Below are positions 1 through 5,693 of a stretch of 12,070 bases of DNA, one piece after another. This stretch comes from an uncultured Clostridia bacterium (GTDB taxonomy: Bacteria > Bacillota > Clostridia > Christensenellales > Borkfalkiaceae). The translations under genes were made by a program, and so were the position numbers. The stretch is from contig CAMWLA010000027.1 in assembly GCA_947174975.1 (NCBI GenBank), positions 1 to 12,070 on the forward strand. The letters are read 5' to 3'. Positions within the stretch are counted from its first letter, which is position 1; every line of letters starts with the position of its first letter. The notes below the pieces were generated by a model that searched no databases, was not told where the DNA came from, and worked only from the letters and a program-made list of their open reading frames with translations.

Positions 1-120
1 GGTATAGAAAAGCCCGCCAAGAATTGCAGTTCCAAGCGTGAACCCATTTTTCAAGAGCATTAACGGCACGCTTATGCTCGGAATTATATTATTAAATTTT
101 TTTGCTGCCGTTGTCTGCAT
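1..120 (-). CDS. Partial hydrophobic protein, N-terminus only
   Basis: An open frame starts with ATG at 120 and runs off the left edge after 40 codons. It begins MQTTAAKKFNNIIPSISVPL and continues with a glycine-rich hydrophobic stretch (LMLLKNGFTLGTAILGGLFY) that could be a membrane segment or the start of a membrane-active protein. It starts 17 nt after the stop of the methyltransferase gene upstream on the same strand, as expected for the next gene of the operon. The ribosome binding site is weak (AGGTAAAG just before ATG). I do not recognise the family, and so short a piece cannot prove that the frame is translated. Confidence 0.4.
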   Translation of the reverse strand, partial: MQTTAAKKFNNIIPSISVPLMLLKNGFTLGTAILGGLFYT

Positions 121-137
121 ACTTTACCTATTGATTT

Positions 138-752
138 TTATATCCACTCAATTTTTGTTTTGCCTTTATTGCCTTTTCGCCATACGAACCATGCATACGC
201 AACCGCGCTGCCGCCGCTCGCTTTCATTCTTTCAAAATCGCCGTTCTTTGCGCACTGGATCCGTTCGCTGAAAACGTATACGCGTTTCGGCGGGAAATCT
301 TTGAAAATTTCATTAAACCGAGCTTTCCCTTCTAAAAAGGTCAGCTTCAAAAACATACAGCACTTGCAACGAATCGGTAATAGTTTCAATGCTTTTAAAA
401 CAAATTCTTTTGCGTATTTATACGGCGGATTCGTTACAATATCGAAGTTTGAATCGAACGGGCTTTTTTCTGCCTTTAAAAAGTCCAAGATATAAGAAAA
501 ATCGTGATATCCTCTATCTACAATATCCGTGCTTACCACGGTAATGCCGTTTTCGGTAAGGCGCCTTGATAAATGCCCAGTACCGCAAGCACATTCCCAA
601 ACGCGATCGTTTAGCCATTCAACCTTTAAAAGCTTATCTATTGCAAGCGGGTCCGTCGCATAAAAGTCATTTTCTTCGCGCTCTACTTCTGAATGGTTTG
701 ACGCGCCTATCGATTTGTATATCGAAGTTTTGTTACCCGTCCAGTCTTTCAT
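138..752 (-). CDS. Phage-type N6-adenine DNA methyltransferase (NPPY)
   Basis: A 204-aa class I SAM-dependent methyltransferase. Visible motifs: an N-terminal NDFYATDP segment (residues 28-35) of the kind seen in small phage-borne methylases; the SAM-binding motif I VWECACGTGHL (51-61); an acidic motif II in STDIVD (74-79); and the catalytic NPPY (108-111), which marks amino-methylation, most likely of adenine. No target-recognition domain can be seen, so the DNA site is unknown. The ATG lies 2 nt after the TAA of the PAPS-reductase-like gene, with its GAGTGAG ribosome binding site inside that gene's end, so the two are translationally linked. With the Dam-type enzyme it probably protects the element's DNA from host restriction. 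The family is firm; adenine as the target base is inference from the motif. Confidence 0.85.
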   Translation of the reverse strand: MKDWTGNKTSIYKSIGASNHSEVEREENDFYATDPLAIDKLLKVEWLNDRVWECACGTGHLSRRLTENGITVVSTDIVDRGYHDFSYILDFLKAEKSPFDSNFDIVTNPPYKYAKEFVLKALKLLPIRCKCCMFLKLTFLEGKARFNEIFKDFPPKRVYVFSERIQCAKNGDFERMKASGGSAVAYAWFVWRKGNKGKTKIEWI

Positions 753-754
753 AA

Positions 755-1672
755 TTACTCACTCAAATTTAACAAGTCGTGTTCTTCAGCAACTGATAAC
801 TTCTCATTATTCAGCCACATATCGAAGTACTCTGCTCCCGTCTTAAATTTGTATTTATTCGGTAAGCCTTGCGCGTTTCTCATTTGGATAATATCGTCTG
901 CAAGCTTTACAAAACGCTTTTCAAATCTTGGATATTTTGCAAGTTCTGCTTTTCTATCGCAAGTGCTTGCCATTGGGCAACAAATACAACCGACGCGCTT
1001 AAACCCCTCATAATAAAGCGGATTCACTTCAAGACGTTCACCACCGATATAGTCCCAAAGATAATCGTCAGACCAATACGCAAGCGGGTTCACAAAAAAA
1101 TAGTGATTTGTATAACAAGCTCCCGTTTGCTTTACGTCCTCTGTATTATCGAAATGAAAATTTTGTTTATCCTTGTAGTCCTCGCGGTTGCGCGTTTCGA
1201 TACTATCACGATATAAAGCACGCTTGACGCTTTCTGCTTTTCTTACACCGAAGCTACGAAGCGCGAACCGCAGTTCGGCAATATCGTCCCGCTCTTTAAG
1301 ATTTGCACAGCAAAAACGGGTTTGACGTAACGGTAACATTTTCTTTTCCAAACACAGCGACCAAAAGTTTGTTTTTGGATAATAGATTTTGCAATTGATT
1401 CCTTGCTCTTCCCATTCCTTAAATTTGCGCCGTATATAGTAAACCGTTTCGGGCATATCAAGCGTGGTATGATTATGTACTACGCAGAATTTGACGCCCG
1501 CTCTACGGAATAAGTGAACAAGCACATCACTGTCCTTTCCACCACTATACCCGACTACGTATCCAAGCGGGTTACGAAACAGTGCGCCCTCTTCAAAATC
1601 TTGTATAAGCTTTATGCTTTTATTAAGCATTGACTGCGGGGTTCCGTCGAATATTGATATCTGACCTTGCAA
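755..1672 (-). CDS. PAPS reductase-like PP-loop protein with Fe-S cysteines
   Basis: A 305-aa protein of the phosphoadenosine phosphosulfate reductase / adenine nucleotide alpha-hydrolase superfamily. The PP-loop SGGKDS is at residues 43-48. Cysteine pairs CC (121-122) and C229-x-x-C232 within VGCICCP match the CC...CxxC pattern that holds a [4Fe-4S] cluster in APS reductases; C238 is nearby. The VRKAES segment (143-148) resembles the conserved C-terminal substrate region. Family members activate sulfate or move sulfur, and DndC of DNA phosphorothioation is a relative. No dndB, dndD or dndE neighbour is seen, so phosphorothioation is not claimed. The start is TTG at 1672, chosen because GGAGG lies 6 nt upstream, inside the last codons of the Dam gene; the Dam stop is only 1 nt away. 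Its position between two DNA methylases suggests a role in DNA modification. Confidence 0.82.
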   Translation of the reverse strand: MQGQISIFDGTPQSMLNKSIKLIQDFEEGALFRNPLGYVVGYSGGKDSDVLVHLFRRAGVKFCVVHNHTTLDMPETVYYIRRKFKEWEEQGINCKIYYPKTNFWSLCLEKKMLPLRQTRFCCANLKERDDIAELRFALRSFGVRKAESVKRALYRDSIETRNREDYKDKQNFHFDNTEDVKQTGACYTNHYFFVNPLAYWSDDYLWDYIGGERLEVNPLYYEGFKRVGCICCPMASTCDRKAELAKYPRFEKRFVKLADDIIQMRNAQGLPNKYKFKTGAEYFDMWLNNEKLSVAEEHDLLNLSE

Positions 1673-1673
1673 A

Positions 1674-2468
1674 TTAGCCTCCGAAAGACAATAAATTCGG
1701 TTGATAGTTCATATAAAGCTTTTCAGTTCTGATTTTACCCATTTGCGCCGTAGTTTTTTTCTCGGCTGTAAACCAACCTTTTAACGCTTCGTTATAAAGC
1801 TCGTTATCATACGCCGATAGACAGATTTTTGAATTGCTGTTCTTTATAAGCGCCAAAAGCTCCACGTGTTCTTTGTCCGTCATTTCAAACTTGTACATGT
1901 TTCGCTTACGTAATCTCTGAAGGTAAGGCGGGTCTAAATATATTAGTGTGTCAGAATTGTTGAAACTTTCTATCAGCTCGAACGCTGATTTGTTCTCTAT
2001 TTGCGCCATTTTTAGTCGTTCGCAAATTTTGAGTACCGTTTCGGGCAGTTTGCACCACTGCTCTGCACAACGCGGGCTGTTATAGCTCTGCGAATGCCGC
2101 CAAGTGTTTAGATTACTGTTAGTAGTTCCGAAAGATTGGTGATGACGTACAAGGAAGCGCCGCGCCCGTTCCACTTCGTTGCCGGTGATTTCTTTGCAGT
2201 TGACGTATTCGTCGCGCGCCCACGGCGTGAACTCTAACGCTTGTGCAAGTTCTTCCTGTCGTTCTCTGCATACTTTGAAAAGGTTTACAATATCGCCGTT
2301 AATGTCGTTTATTGTTTCCAGATACGACGGTTCTTTTTTGAAGAAAACCCCGCCACTACCGAAAAACGGCTCTAAGTAGACCTTGTGCGGCGGTAAGTGC
2401 GAAATTATCCAGTCCGCTATTCGCCACTTCCCACCGGGATATTTCAATATTGCAGTCGTATCACTCAT
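1674..2468 (-). CDS. dam: D12-class (Dam-type) N6-adenine DNA methyltransferase
   Basis: A 264-aa D12-class methylase of typical length. It has the N-terminal KYPGGK (9-14), motif I LEPFFGSGGVFF (32-43), the NDINGDIVNLF segment (54-64) and the catalytic DPPY (179-182). These enzymes transfer methyl from SAM to N6 of adenine, classically in GATC. The true target here is not proven; only ten GATC sites were found in the whole window, far fewer than composition predicts. AAGGAT stands a few bases before the ATG. It is the second gene of the wHTH-dam-PAPS-MTase group, and its final codons contain the ribosome binding site of the next gene. The family is certain; the name dam is used in the class sense. 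Confidence 0.9.
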   Translation of the reverse strand: MSDTTAILKYPGGKWRIADWIISHLPPHKVYLEPFFGSGGVFFKKEPSYLETINDINGDIVNLFKVCRERQEELAQALEFTPWARDEYVNCKEITGNEVERARRFLVRHHQSFGTTNSNLNTWRHSQSYNSPRCAEQWCKLPETVLKICERLKMAQIENKSAFELIESFNNSDTLIYLDPPYLQRLRKRNMYKFEMTDKEHVELLALIKNSNSKICLSAYDNELYNEALKGWFTAEKKTTAQMGKIRTEKLYMNYQPNLLSFGG

Positions 2469-2485
2469 ATTTTATCCTTCAGACG

Positions 2486-2737
2486 TTAAACTACCTTTAT
2501 AATTGTCGGGTTGAGCTTTAACCCGTTGCCCTCGTAGATAATTAAGCCGTGTTGTTCAAGTTTGTCGCATTCGCGCTTGACGTCCTTCCACTTGATCCCT
2601 AAGGCGGCGGCAGCGGCAGAATAATCAAGCCGTCGTAAATTCCCGCCTTGCACTCGGAAAATGTATTTAACGAGATTTACTGCATACGGTGAATATACTG
2701 CTTGCTTGTACAGCTCTATCATATTTATTTGTGCCAT
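2486..2737 (-). CDS. Small winged-helix DNA-binding protein
   Basis: An 83-aa protein starting MAQINMIELYKQAVYSPYAV. Residues about 37-70 read as a winged helix-turn-helix: LDYSAAAAALGIKWKDV as helix-turn-helix and KRECDKLEQHGLIIYEGNGL as recognition helix plus wing. This is the pattern of MarR/replication-type wHTH proteins, where a helix precedes 'LxxxGLI'. The frame is open further upstream, but ATG at 2737 was chosen because GGGGG sits 5 nt before it. It heads the DNA-modification cassette and follows the hairpin-rich gap, including a 13-bp hairpin (2769-2802) whose near edge is 32 nt upstream, so self-regulation or origin binding are reasonable guesses. The exact family is not recognised. 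Confidence 0.65.
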   Translation of the reverse strand: MAQINMIELYKQAVYSPYAVNLVKYIFRVQGGNLRRLDYSAAAAALGIKWKDVKRECDKLEQHGLIIYEGNGLKLNPTIIKVV

Positions 2738-2768
2738 AACTACCCCCTTCTTTAAGATTTTTGGGCGT

Positions 2769-2802
2769 GTACAAATTCGCCCACTTCGGGGCAAATTTGT
2801 AC
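2769..2802. repeat. Inverted repeat upstream of the wHTH gene
   Basis: GTACAAATTCGCCC (2769-2782) pairs with GGGCAAATTTGTAC (2789-2802) with 13 matched pairs, one C-A mismatch and a 6-nt loop. The outer nine pairs (GTACAAATT) are perfect. Neither strand has a T-run after the stem, so it is not an intrinsic terminator. It fits an operator for a dimeric regulator or an origin hairpin. Confidence 0.6.
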
Positions 2803-2838
2803 AGTTATTATGCGGTTTCGATTTCCTTACCGAGCAAT

Positions 2839-2866
2839 AATGCCCACGCTTCGCGGAGCATTTTTT
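2839..2866 (+). terminator. Weak terminator-like hairpin, plus strand
   Basis: AATGC (2839-2843) pairs with GCATT (2858-2862), with a small inner CGC-TTC-GCG stem, and the 3' arm runs into T6 (2861-2866). The stem is imperfect (CCA opposite GA). It would stop plus-strand transcription, yet no plus-strand protein gene is present. It may equally be one of the structural hairpins of the gap. Confidence 0.3.
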
Positions 2867-2953
2867 GCCCAGTTTTTTTATGCGGTCGGATTTTTAAACT
2901 CTTCCGCTCTGCCTTTGCGCCGTGCATAATCTCTGTCTTGGTCAAAGCAGCGA

Positions 2954-2982
2954 AAACGCCGAGGCTTCGCCAATCGGCGTTT
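2954..2982. repeat. Strong GC-rich hairpin
   Basis: AAACGCCGA (2954-2962) pairs perfectly with TCGGCGTTT (2974-2982). The 11-nt loop contains its own GGC-TTC-GCC mini-stem, so the whole element can fold into a long nearly continuous rod. No T-run follows on either strand. It is the most stable-looking stem in the gap. Confidence 0.6.
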
Positions 2983-3038
2983 CGCGCCTTGACACTTCGA
3001 CTGAGATTACACGACTTTGCCGTGCACGTGCTTTTGCC

Positions 3039-3071
3039 TAAACTGCCCACTCGCAAGCTCGGAGCAGTTTA
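3039..3071. repeat. Inverted repeat, 8-bp stem
   Basis: TAAACTGC (3039-3046) pairs perfectly with GCAGTTTA (3064-3071) around a 17-nt loop. No terminator T-run adjoins it. It is one of the stems clustered in the gap between the coiled-coil and wHTH genes. Confidence 0.55.
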
Positions 3072-3112
3072 GACCAATATCCCGACTTTTTCTGTGTACG
3101 GCGCAAAGGCTT

Positions 3113-3132
3113 ACTTTATTAGCTAATAAAGT
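3113..3132. repeat. Perfect 20-bp palindrome
   Basis: ACTTTATTAG is followed at once by its exact reverse complement CTAATAAAGT, a 20-bp palindrome without a spacer. It is AT-rich, unlike the GC-rich stems beside it. A spacer-less palindrome of this length suits a site bound by a symmetrical protein dimer better than an RNA hairpin. It lies about 110 nt downstream of the coiled-coil gene's stop. Confidence 0.65.
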
Positions 3133-3163
3133 GGTATTCGGCTCGCGTCCGCGCTTTTGCGGT

Positions 3164-3238
3164 TTATTCGGTCGCGACTTCGTCACCGTCCTCTTCTTGC
3201 GGTTCGAGTTCGTCCGTTTCCTCGTCAGCTTCGGGCGG
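3164..3238 (-). pseudogene. Post-stop remnant of duplicated acidic tail
   Basis: Immediately after the TAA (3239-3241) of the coiled-coil gene, the same frame stays open for 24 codons (PPEADEETDELEPQEEDGDE, then VATE) before a second TAA. This is a diverged second copy of the protein's own tail (KPSEADEETDEIENCDDLEK...). At DNA level, 3209-3262 and 3323-3376 match at about 47 of 54 positions without gaps. The stop codon corresponds to an AAA lysine codon in the other copy. The simplest reading is a tandem duplication in which a point mutation created the present stop; low-level readthrough cannot be excluded. Confidence 0.6.
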
Positions 3239-4180
3239 TTATTCCTCTTCGACCGGCTCTTCCGGCGCGGCTTCGTCACCGTCCTCTTCTTCCAGTTTTT
3301 CCAAATCGTCACAGTTTTCAATTTCGTCCGTTTCTTCGTCTGCTTCGGACGGTTTTTTCTCTTTGACTGGCTCTTCGGCGGGTTTGCCCTTTTCAAGCTG
3401 TTCTCTGAGCTTCAAGATTTCCCAATCCGCGGGCTTTTTTGCTTCCTTGACTGCATTCAAGCAAGTTATAAGCCGTTTTACAGCTTCTTTCTTCGCTTCT
3501 GCCGTCAGTTCCTCGACTTTTGCCCTCTCCTCTTGCAATTCTGCATTAAGTCGTTGCAGTTTAGCTTCTTTACTCTCATAGCTTACTGCTAAGCCCGATA
3601 TTATCTCTTCGAGTATGGCACGCTTTTTCTTGCGCATTCTCGGCAAGTATGCACGCAACATTTCAAGCTGCACCGCGTAAGGCTCAAGCTCTTCTTCTGA
3701 TTCTTCTTCCAATATCGGCAATTCGCTTTCTTTTTTGTAGAAATAAGCCCGTGCTTGTCGGCTCACAAGTTCGTCTAACAAAATTGCTGCTTGATTTCGG
3801 TGCAGTTTAAACGGCCAATACCAATTACGCCAACGACGCGGAGTTGTTATACTTTCTAACATATCTTGCCGCATATGCTCCACTTCGCATTCTAAGCGGT
3901 TTTCTCGCTGCTTTTTCGCGATTTGGCAGACATACGACGTATATATCACGCTTTCCATATAAGCGCGAAGTTCAGACTTTGCGCCGGCAGTACTTTCTTG
4001 CATATCGGATAACATTTGATTATACGAATCTGTTAATTTTGTCAGCGTGTCATTTGATATGTAAAAATCCTCGTGTTTGCCTAACGTGAATTTCGGAAGT
4101 TTATCGCGTTTTTTGAGCATTGCTCTTTGTTCGTCGTCCGTCATCGGCAATACTGGAATATTATCCGTATTCTCTTGCAT
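3239..4180 (-). CDS. Coiled-coil protein with acidic repeat tail, unknown function
   Basis: A 313-aa soluble protein with no signal peptide or membrane segment. Residues 1-125 are mixed polar with a Trp/Arg-rich patch RRWRNWYWPF (115-124). An acidic stretch EEESEEELE follows (158-166). A long charged helix, probably coiled coil, spans about 182-265 (KEAKLQRLNAELQEERAKVE and onward). The tail after 266 is almost all Glu/Asp/Pro/Lys. The tail repeats itself: EEPVKEKK (269-276) recurs as EEPVEEE at the end. The start ATG overlaps the end of the Zot gene by 20 nt, with GGAG 10 nt upstream, so the two are co-translated. An assembly partner of the ATPase or a DNA-mimic-like acidic protein are possibilities; the family is not recognised. 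Confidence 0.75.
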   Translation of the reverse strand: MQENTDNIPVLPMTDDEQRAMLKKRDKLPKFTLGKHEDFYISNDTLTKLTDSYNQMLSDMQESTAGAKSELRAYMESVIYTSYVCQIAKKQRENRLECEVEHMRQDMLESITTPRRWRNWYWPFKLHRNQAAILLDELVSRQARAYFYKKESELPILEEESEEELEPYAVQLEMLRAYLPRMRKKKRAILEEIISGLAVSYESKEAKLQRLNAELQEERAKVEELTAEAKKEAVKRLITCLNAVKEAKKPADWEILKLREQLEKGKPAEEPVKEKKPSEADEETDEIENCDDLEKLEEEDGDEAAPEEPVEEE

Positions 4181-5027
4181 TTTTCATTGCTCCGTTTTGT
4201 GTTTTATTTACTGCTTGCTGATTACTGCGCTTTCGCCACCATTCGGGTTTTTCACGCATATTGAATTTAACTAATGATTCCGGAACAGCTTTTACTTCTC
4301 CCGTGGTTTTATACTCTAACAAGGTGAAATTCTCTTCCTCTGAAGGTACGAAATCTTCCTTACAGCTCCGGCTGTTATAGCACTTGAATATATTTCCCTC
4401 GTGCGTGTAGCTCGTTTCTCTGTAACGCGCGTTCCCGCCCTCTATGTAAGTTTCGTAATCTTGCGAATTGTCGAACTCGCGACAGTACCACGTAGTCTGC
4501 AAAATTCTGCCGTACGCGTCTTTGACGTTTACAAGTCGCTGCACTTCGATAATCTTCTTCGCAAGCTCTCTTATATTCAAATCTATTAACTTACCGCGCT
4601 GCACGTCAATAAATATATCAAGCCAGTAATGCCCGTGAGTTTCGAACCAACGGCTGACATAATCTGGCATTGTTGCGCTTTCGCGGCTGTCCCAATAACG
4701 CTGTCCTTCCGTGATATGCAATTCACCGTAAGGGAATATGCGTTGCACGGGTCCGTCATTGTGCGGTAAACCGAGATAATAAGGAAATACCTCATAAGGT
4801 ACAAACTCTTTTTTATAGCCCGCGGGGAAATGCGCTTCATAATTTGTATAAATCGGCGTCTGTTTCGGCAAGACAAGCTTATTTATGCGGTTTTCGTTTG
4901 AAATCGTAAGTTCTGTAATACACCGATTGAAACGCAAGCTTCCGTATGCATGATACGAGCATTTCGCAAAAAACGTATTTAACGCCGTTTTACCGACGCG
5001 GGGCTTACCCGTTATAATTACAATCAC
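4161..5027 (-). CDS. zot: Zot-domain (pI-like) filamentous-phage assembly ATPase
   Basis: A 288-aa P-loop ATPase of the zonular occludens toxin / inovirus pI family, which powers extrusion of filamentous phage at the inner membrane. The Walker A motif GKPRVGKT is at residues 7-14, right at the N-terminus as usual in this family. A Walker B-like LHITEGQRYWDSR (103-115) and the following ETHGHYWLDIFIDVQ (129-143) match the family pattern of an acidic-Gln strand followed by a 'H.g.d...Q' strand. The start is GTG at 5027, supported by AGGGGG upstream and by the Walker motif position. Unlike M13 pI, no clear membrane helix is seen after residue 200; the C-terminus is polar (KPEWWRKRSNQQ). The gene lies 25 nt after the lysine-rich gene and overlaps the coiled-coil gene. 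Confidence 0.8.
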   Translation of the reverse strand: MIVIITGKPRVGKTALNTFFAKCSYHAYGSLRFNRCITELTISNENRINKLVLPKQTPIYTNYEAHFPAGYKKEFVPYEVFPYYLGLPHNDGPVQRIFPYGELHITEGQRYWDSRESATMPDYVSRWFETHGHYWLDIFIDVQRGKLIDLNIRELAKKIIEVQRLVNVKDAYGRILQTTWYCREFDNSQDYETYIEGGNARYRETSYTHEGNIFKCYNSRSCKEDFVPSEEENFTLLEYKTTGEVKAVPESLVKFNMREKPEWWRKRSNQQAVNKTQNGAMKNAREYG

Positions 5028-5052
5028 GGAACGCTTGCCCCCTCTTGATAGC

Positions 5053-5511
5053 TTAGTCTAATTTAAAATGTAAGTGTATAGTTCTGAGCTTTGCATTGTC
5101 CGGCAACTGCTCAGTAACTTGCTTTGTCACGCTCTTTGCGGTGTTGGTCTGCGGCTTTCGCTTCTGAGGAATGATAATATTTATCTGTTCTTCTTTGCTT
5201 CTGCCGCGTTTGGGCGTTTCGTTCTCATAGTCCCAATTCGGTTTAAGCGCTTTCGGCTTTGCGTTCTTTTTTGTTGCTTTCGGTTCGGTTTTCTTAGTAA
5301 CTTTTTTCGGCGCTGCCTTGGGCTTTGTCGTTTTGGTTGCTTTAACCGCTTTCTTCGGCGTCGCCTTTGCCGTCGTCTTCTTCGCTGCGGGCTTTGCCGT
5401 AGTCTTTGACTTCGGCTTCGTTACCTTTGTCGACTTCTCGGACTTCTTCGCGCCCGAAGTGCGATTTGCTGTTTTCTTAGGTTCTTGTTTCTTCTTTTTC
5501 TTATCTGCCAT
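5053..5511 (-). CDS. Lysine/alanine-rich histone H1-like protein
   Basis: A 152-aa protein. Residues 1-90 are built almost only of Lys, Ala, Thr and Pro (for example KPAAKKTTAKATPKKAVKAT), like the tails of histone H1 and bacterial AlgP/HctB proteins, and will bind nucleic acid non-specifically. After KPNWDYENETPKRGRSKEEQ (90-109) comes a more ordinary C-terminal part beginning INIIIPQ (110-116) that may form a small domain or oligomerisation strand. GGGAGC stands before the ATG. Upstream on the same strand is the gap that encodes the structured plus-strand RNA; downstream is the Zot ATPase. DNA condensation before packaging is a sensible inference, not shown. Composition alone cannot establish homology to histones. 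Confidence 0.75.
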   Translation of the reverse strand: MADKKKKKQEPKKTANRTSGAKKSEKSTKVTKPKSKTTAKPAAKKTTAKATPKKAVKATKTTKPKAAPKKVTKKTEPKATKKNAKPKALKPNWDYENETPKRGRSKEEQINIIIPQKRKPQTNTAKSVTKQVTEQLPDNAKLRTIHLHFKLD

Positions 5512-5530
5512 AATTTTGCTCCCTTTTTAC

Positions 5531-5559
5531 TTGACTGAATTTTTTTAAAGTGATATTAT
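5531..5559 (+). promoter_or_regulatory. Sigma-70-type promoter on the plus strand
   Basis: TTGACT (5531-5536) and TATTAT (5554-5559) are separated by exactly 17 nt. An overlapping TATAAT (5557-5562, spacing 20) offers a second -10. Transcription would start near 5566-5569, directly at the structured region ending in the terminator at 5661-5693. The AT-rich core TATTATAATA is its own reverse complement, so weak minus-strand use is possible, but the minus strand has no good -35. Confidence 0.55.
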
Positions 5560-5563
5560 AATA

Positions 5564-5693
5564 GTGGTCTTTGAAATACAAGAACACCACAACCCTAAGG
5601 GTTGAATGCCGGTAAGGCTGAAATGCCTTGCACCTTGTCGGGATAACCAAACCCCGACCCGAGATAGCTGGTTAAGGCTATCTCATTTTTTTT
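5564..5693 (+). ncRNA. Candidate structured small RNA, plus strand
   Basis: The gap between two minus-strand lysine-rich genes carries, on the plus strand, a promoter, about 125 nt of stem-loops and an intrinsic terminator. Stems: GTGGT/ACCAC (5564-5568/5586-5590); CAACCC-TAA-GGGTTG (5590-5604); GGTAAGGC with GCCTT..ACC (5611-5618/5625-5634, GC bulge); GTCGGG/CCCGAC (5637-5642/5653-5658); and the terminator stem. The 10-nt loop of the fourth stem contains TAACCA (5644-5649), the exact complement of TGGTTA in the terminator loop (5669-5674), so a kissing-loop pseudoknot is possible. No Rfam family is recognised. It could be a copy-control or regulatory sRNA, or the same stems could act in DNA as an origin or packaging signal. 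There is no long ORF inside. Confidence 0.55.
5661..5693 (+). terminator. Intrinsic terminator of the plus-strand RNA
   Basis: A perfect 8-bp stem GAGATAGC (5661-5668) / GCTATCTC (5677-5684) with loop TGGTTAAG is followed by A and T8 (5686-5693). This is a textbook rho-independent terminator reading on the plus strand. Its T-tract overlaps the last lysine codons of the minus-strand gene that ends at 5683. Reading on the minus strand, no T-run follows the stem. Confidence 0.8.

Larger units (their letters stand above)
2738..3163. other. Hairpin-rich non-coding gap; candidate origin/control region
   Basis: No convincing gene lies between the coiled-coil gene (with its post-stop remnant ending at 3164) and the wHTH gene. 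The stretch holds at least four strong inverted repeats (2769-2802, 2954-2982, 3039-3071, 3113-3132) and a weaker plus-strand hairpin followed by T6 (2839-2866). Such clustering of stems in the only long gap of a one-directional gene block resembles the intergenic origin/packaging region of single-stranded DNA phages and rolling-circle replicons, or a major operator region. No Rep gene, nick site or iteron array was recognised, so the origin role is inference. Confidence 0.4.

Noticed and set aside
755..1672. Calling the PP-loop protein DndC
   Set aside because: The motif set is shared by many PAPS-reductase-family proteins, and no dndB, dndD or dndE gene is adjacent; only the superfamily is claimed.
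2989..3011. TTGACA as a plus-strand promoter in the gap
   Set aside because: A perfect -35 box but no acceptable -10 at 16-18 nt downstream.
2808..3056. Minus-strand 82-aa open frame in the hairpin-rich gap
   Set aside because: No clear ribosome binding site, no recognisable domain, and it runs through the strong hairpin at 2954-2982. Could be a small unknown protein but not supported.
3007..3396. Minus-strand 129-aa arginine/lysine-rich reading frame
   Set aside because: It is the shifted frame of the acidic tail of the coiled-coil gene; Glu/Asp codons read out of frame become Lys/Arg. No ribosome binding site, and the main frame explains the region.
3017..3592. Plus-strand 191-aa Phe/Leu/Arg-rich frame
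   Set aside because: Complement of the Glu/Lys-rich coiled-coil gene; composition is that of an antisense shadow.
5074..5548. Plus-strand hydrophobic frames opposite the lysine-rich gene
   Set aside because: Lys (AAA/AAG) codons read antisense give Phe/Leu (TTT/CTT), making false membrane-like proteins.
5581..5685. tRNA or tRNA-like gene in the structured region
   Set aside because: No T-loop GGTTCGAATCC-type sequence, no acceptor stem pairing, and the stems are consecutive rather than cloverleaf.
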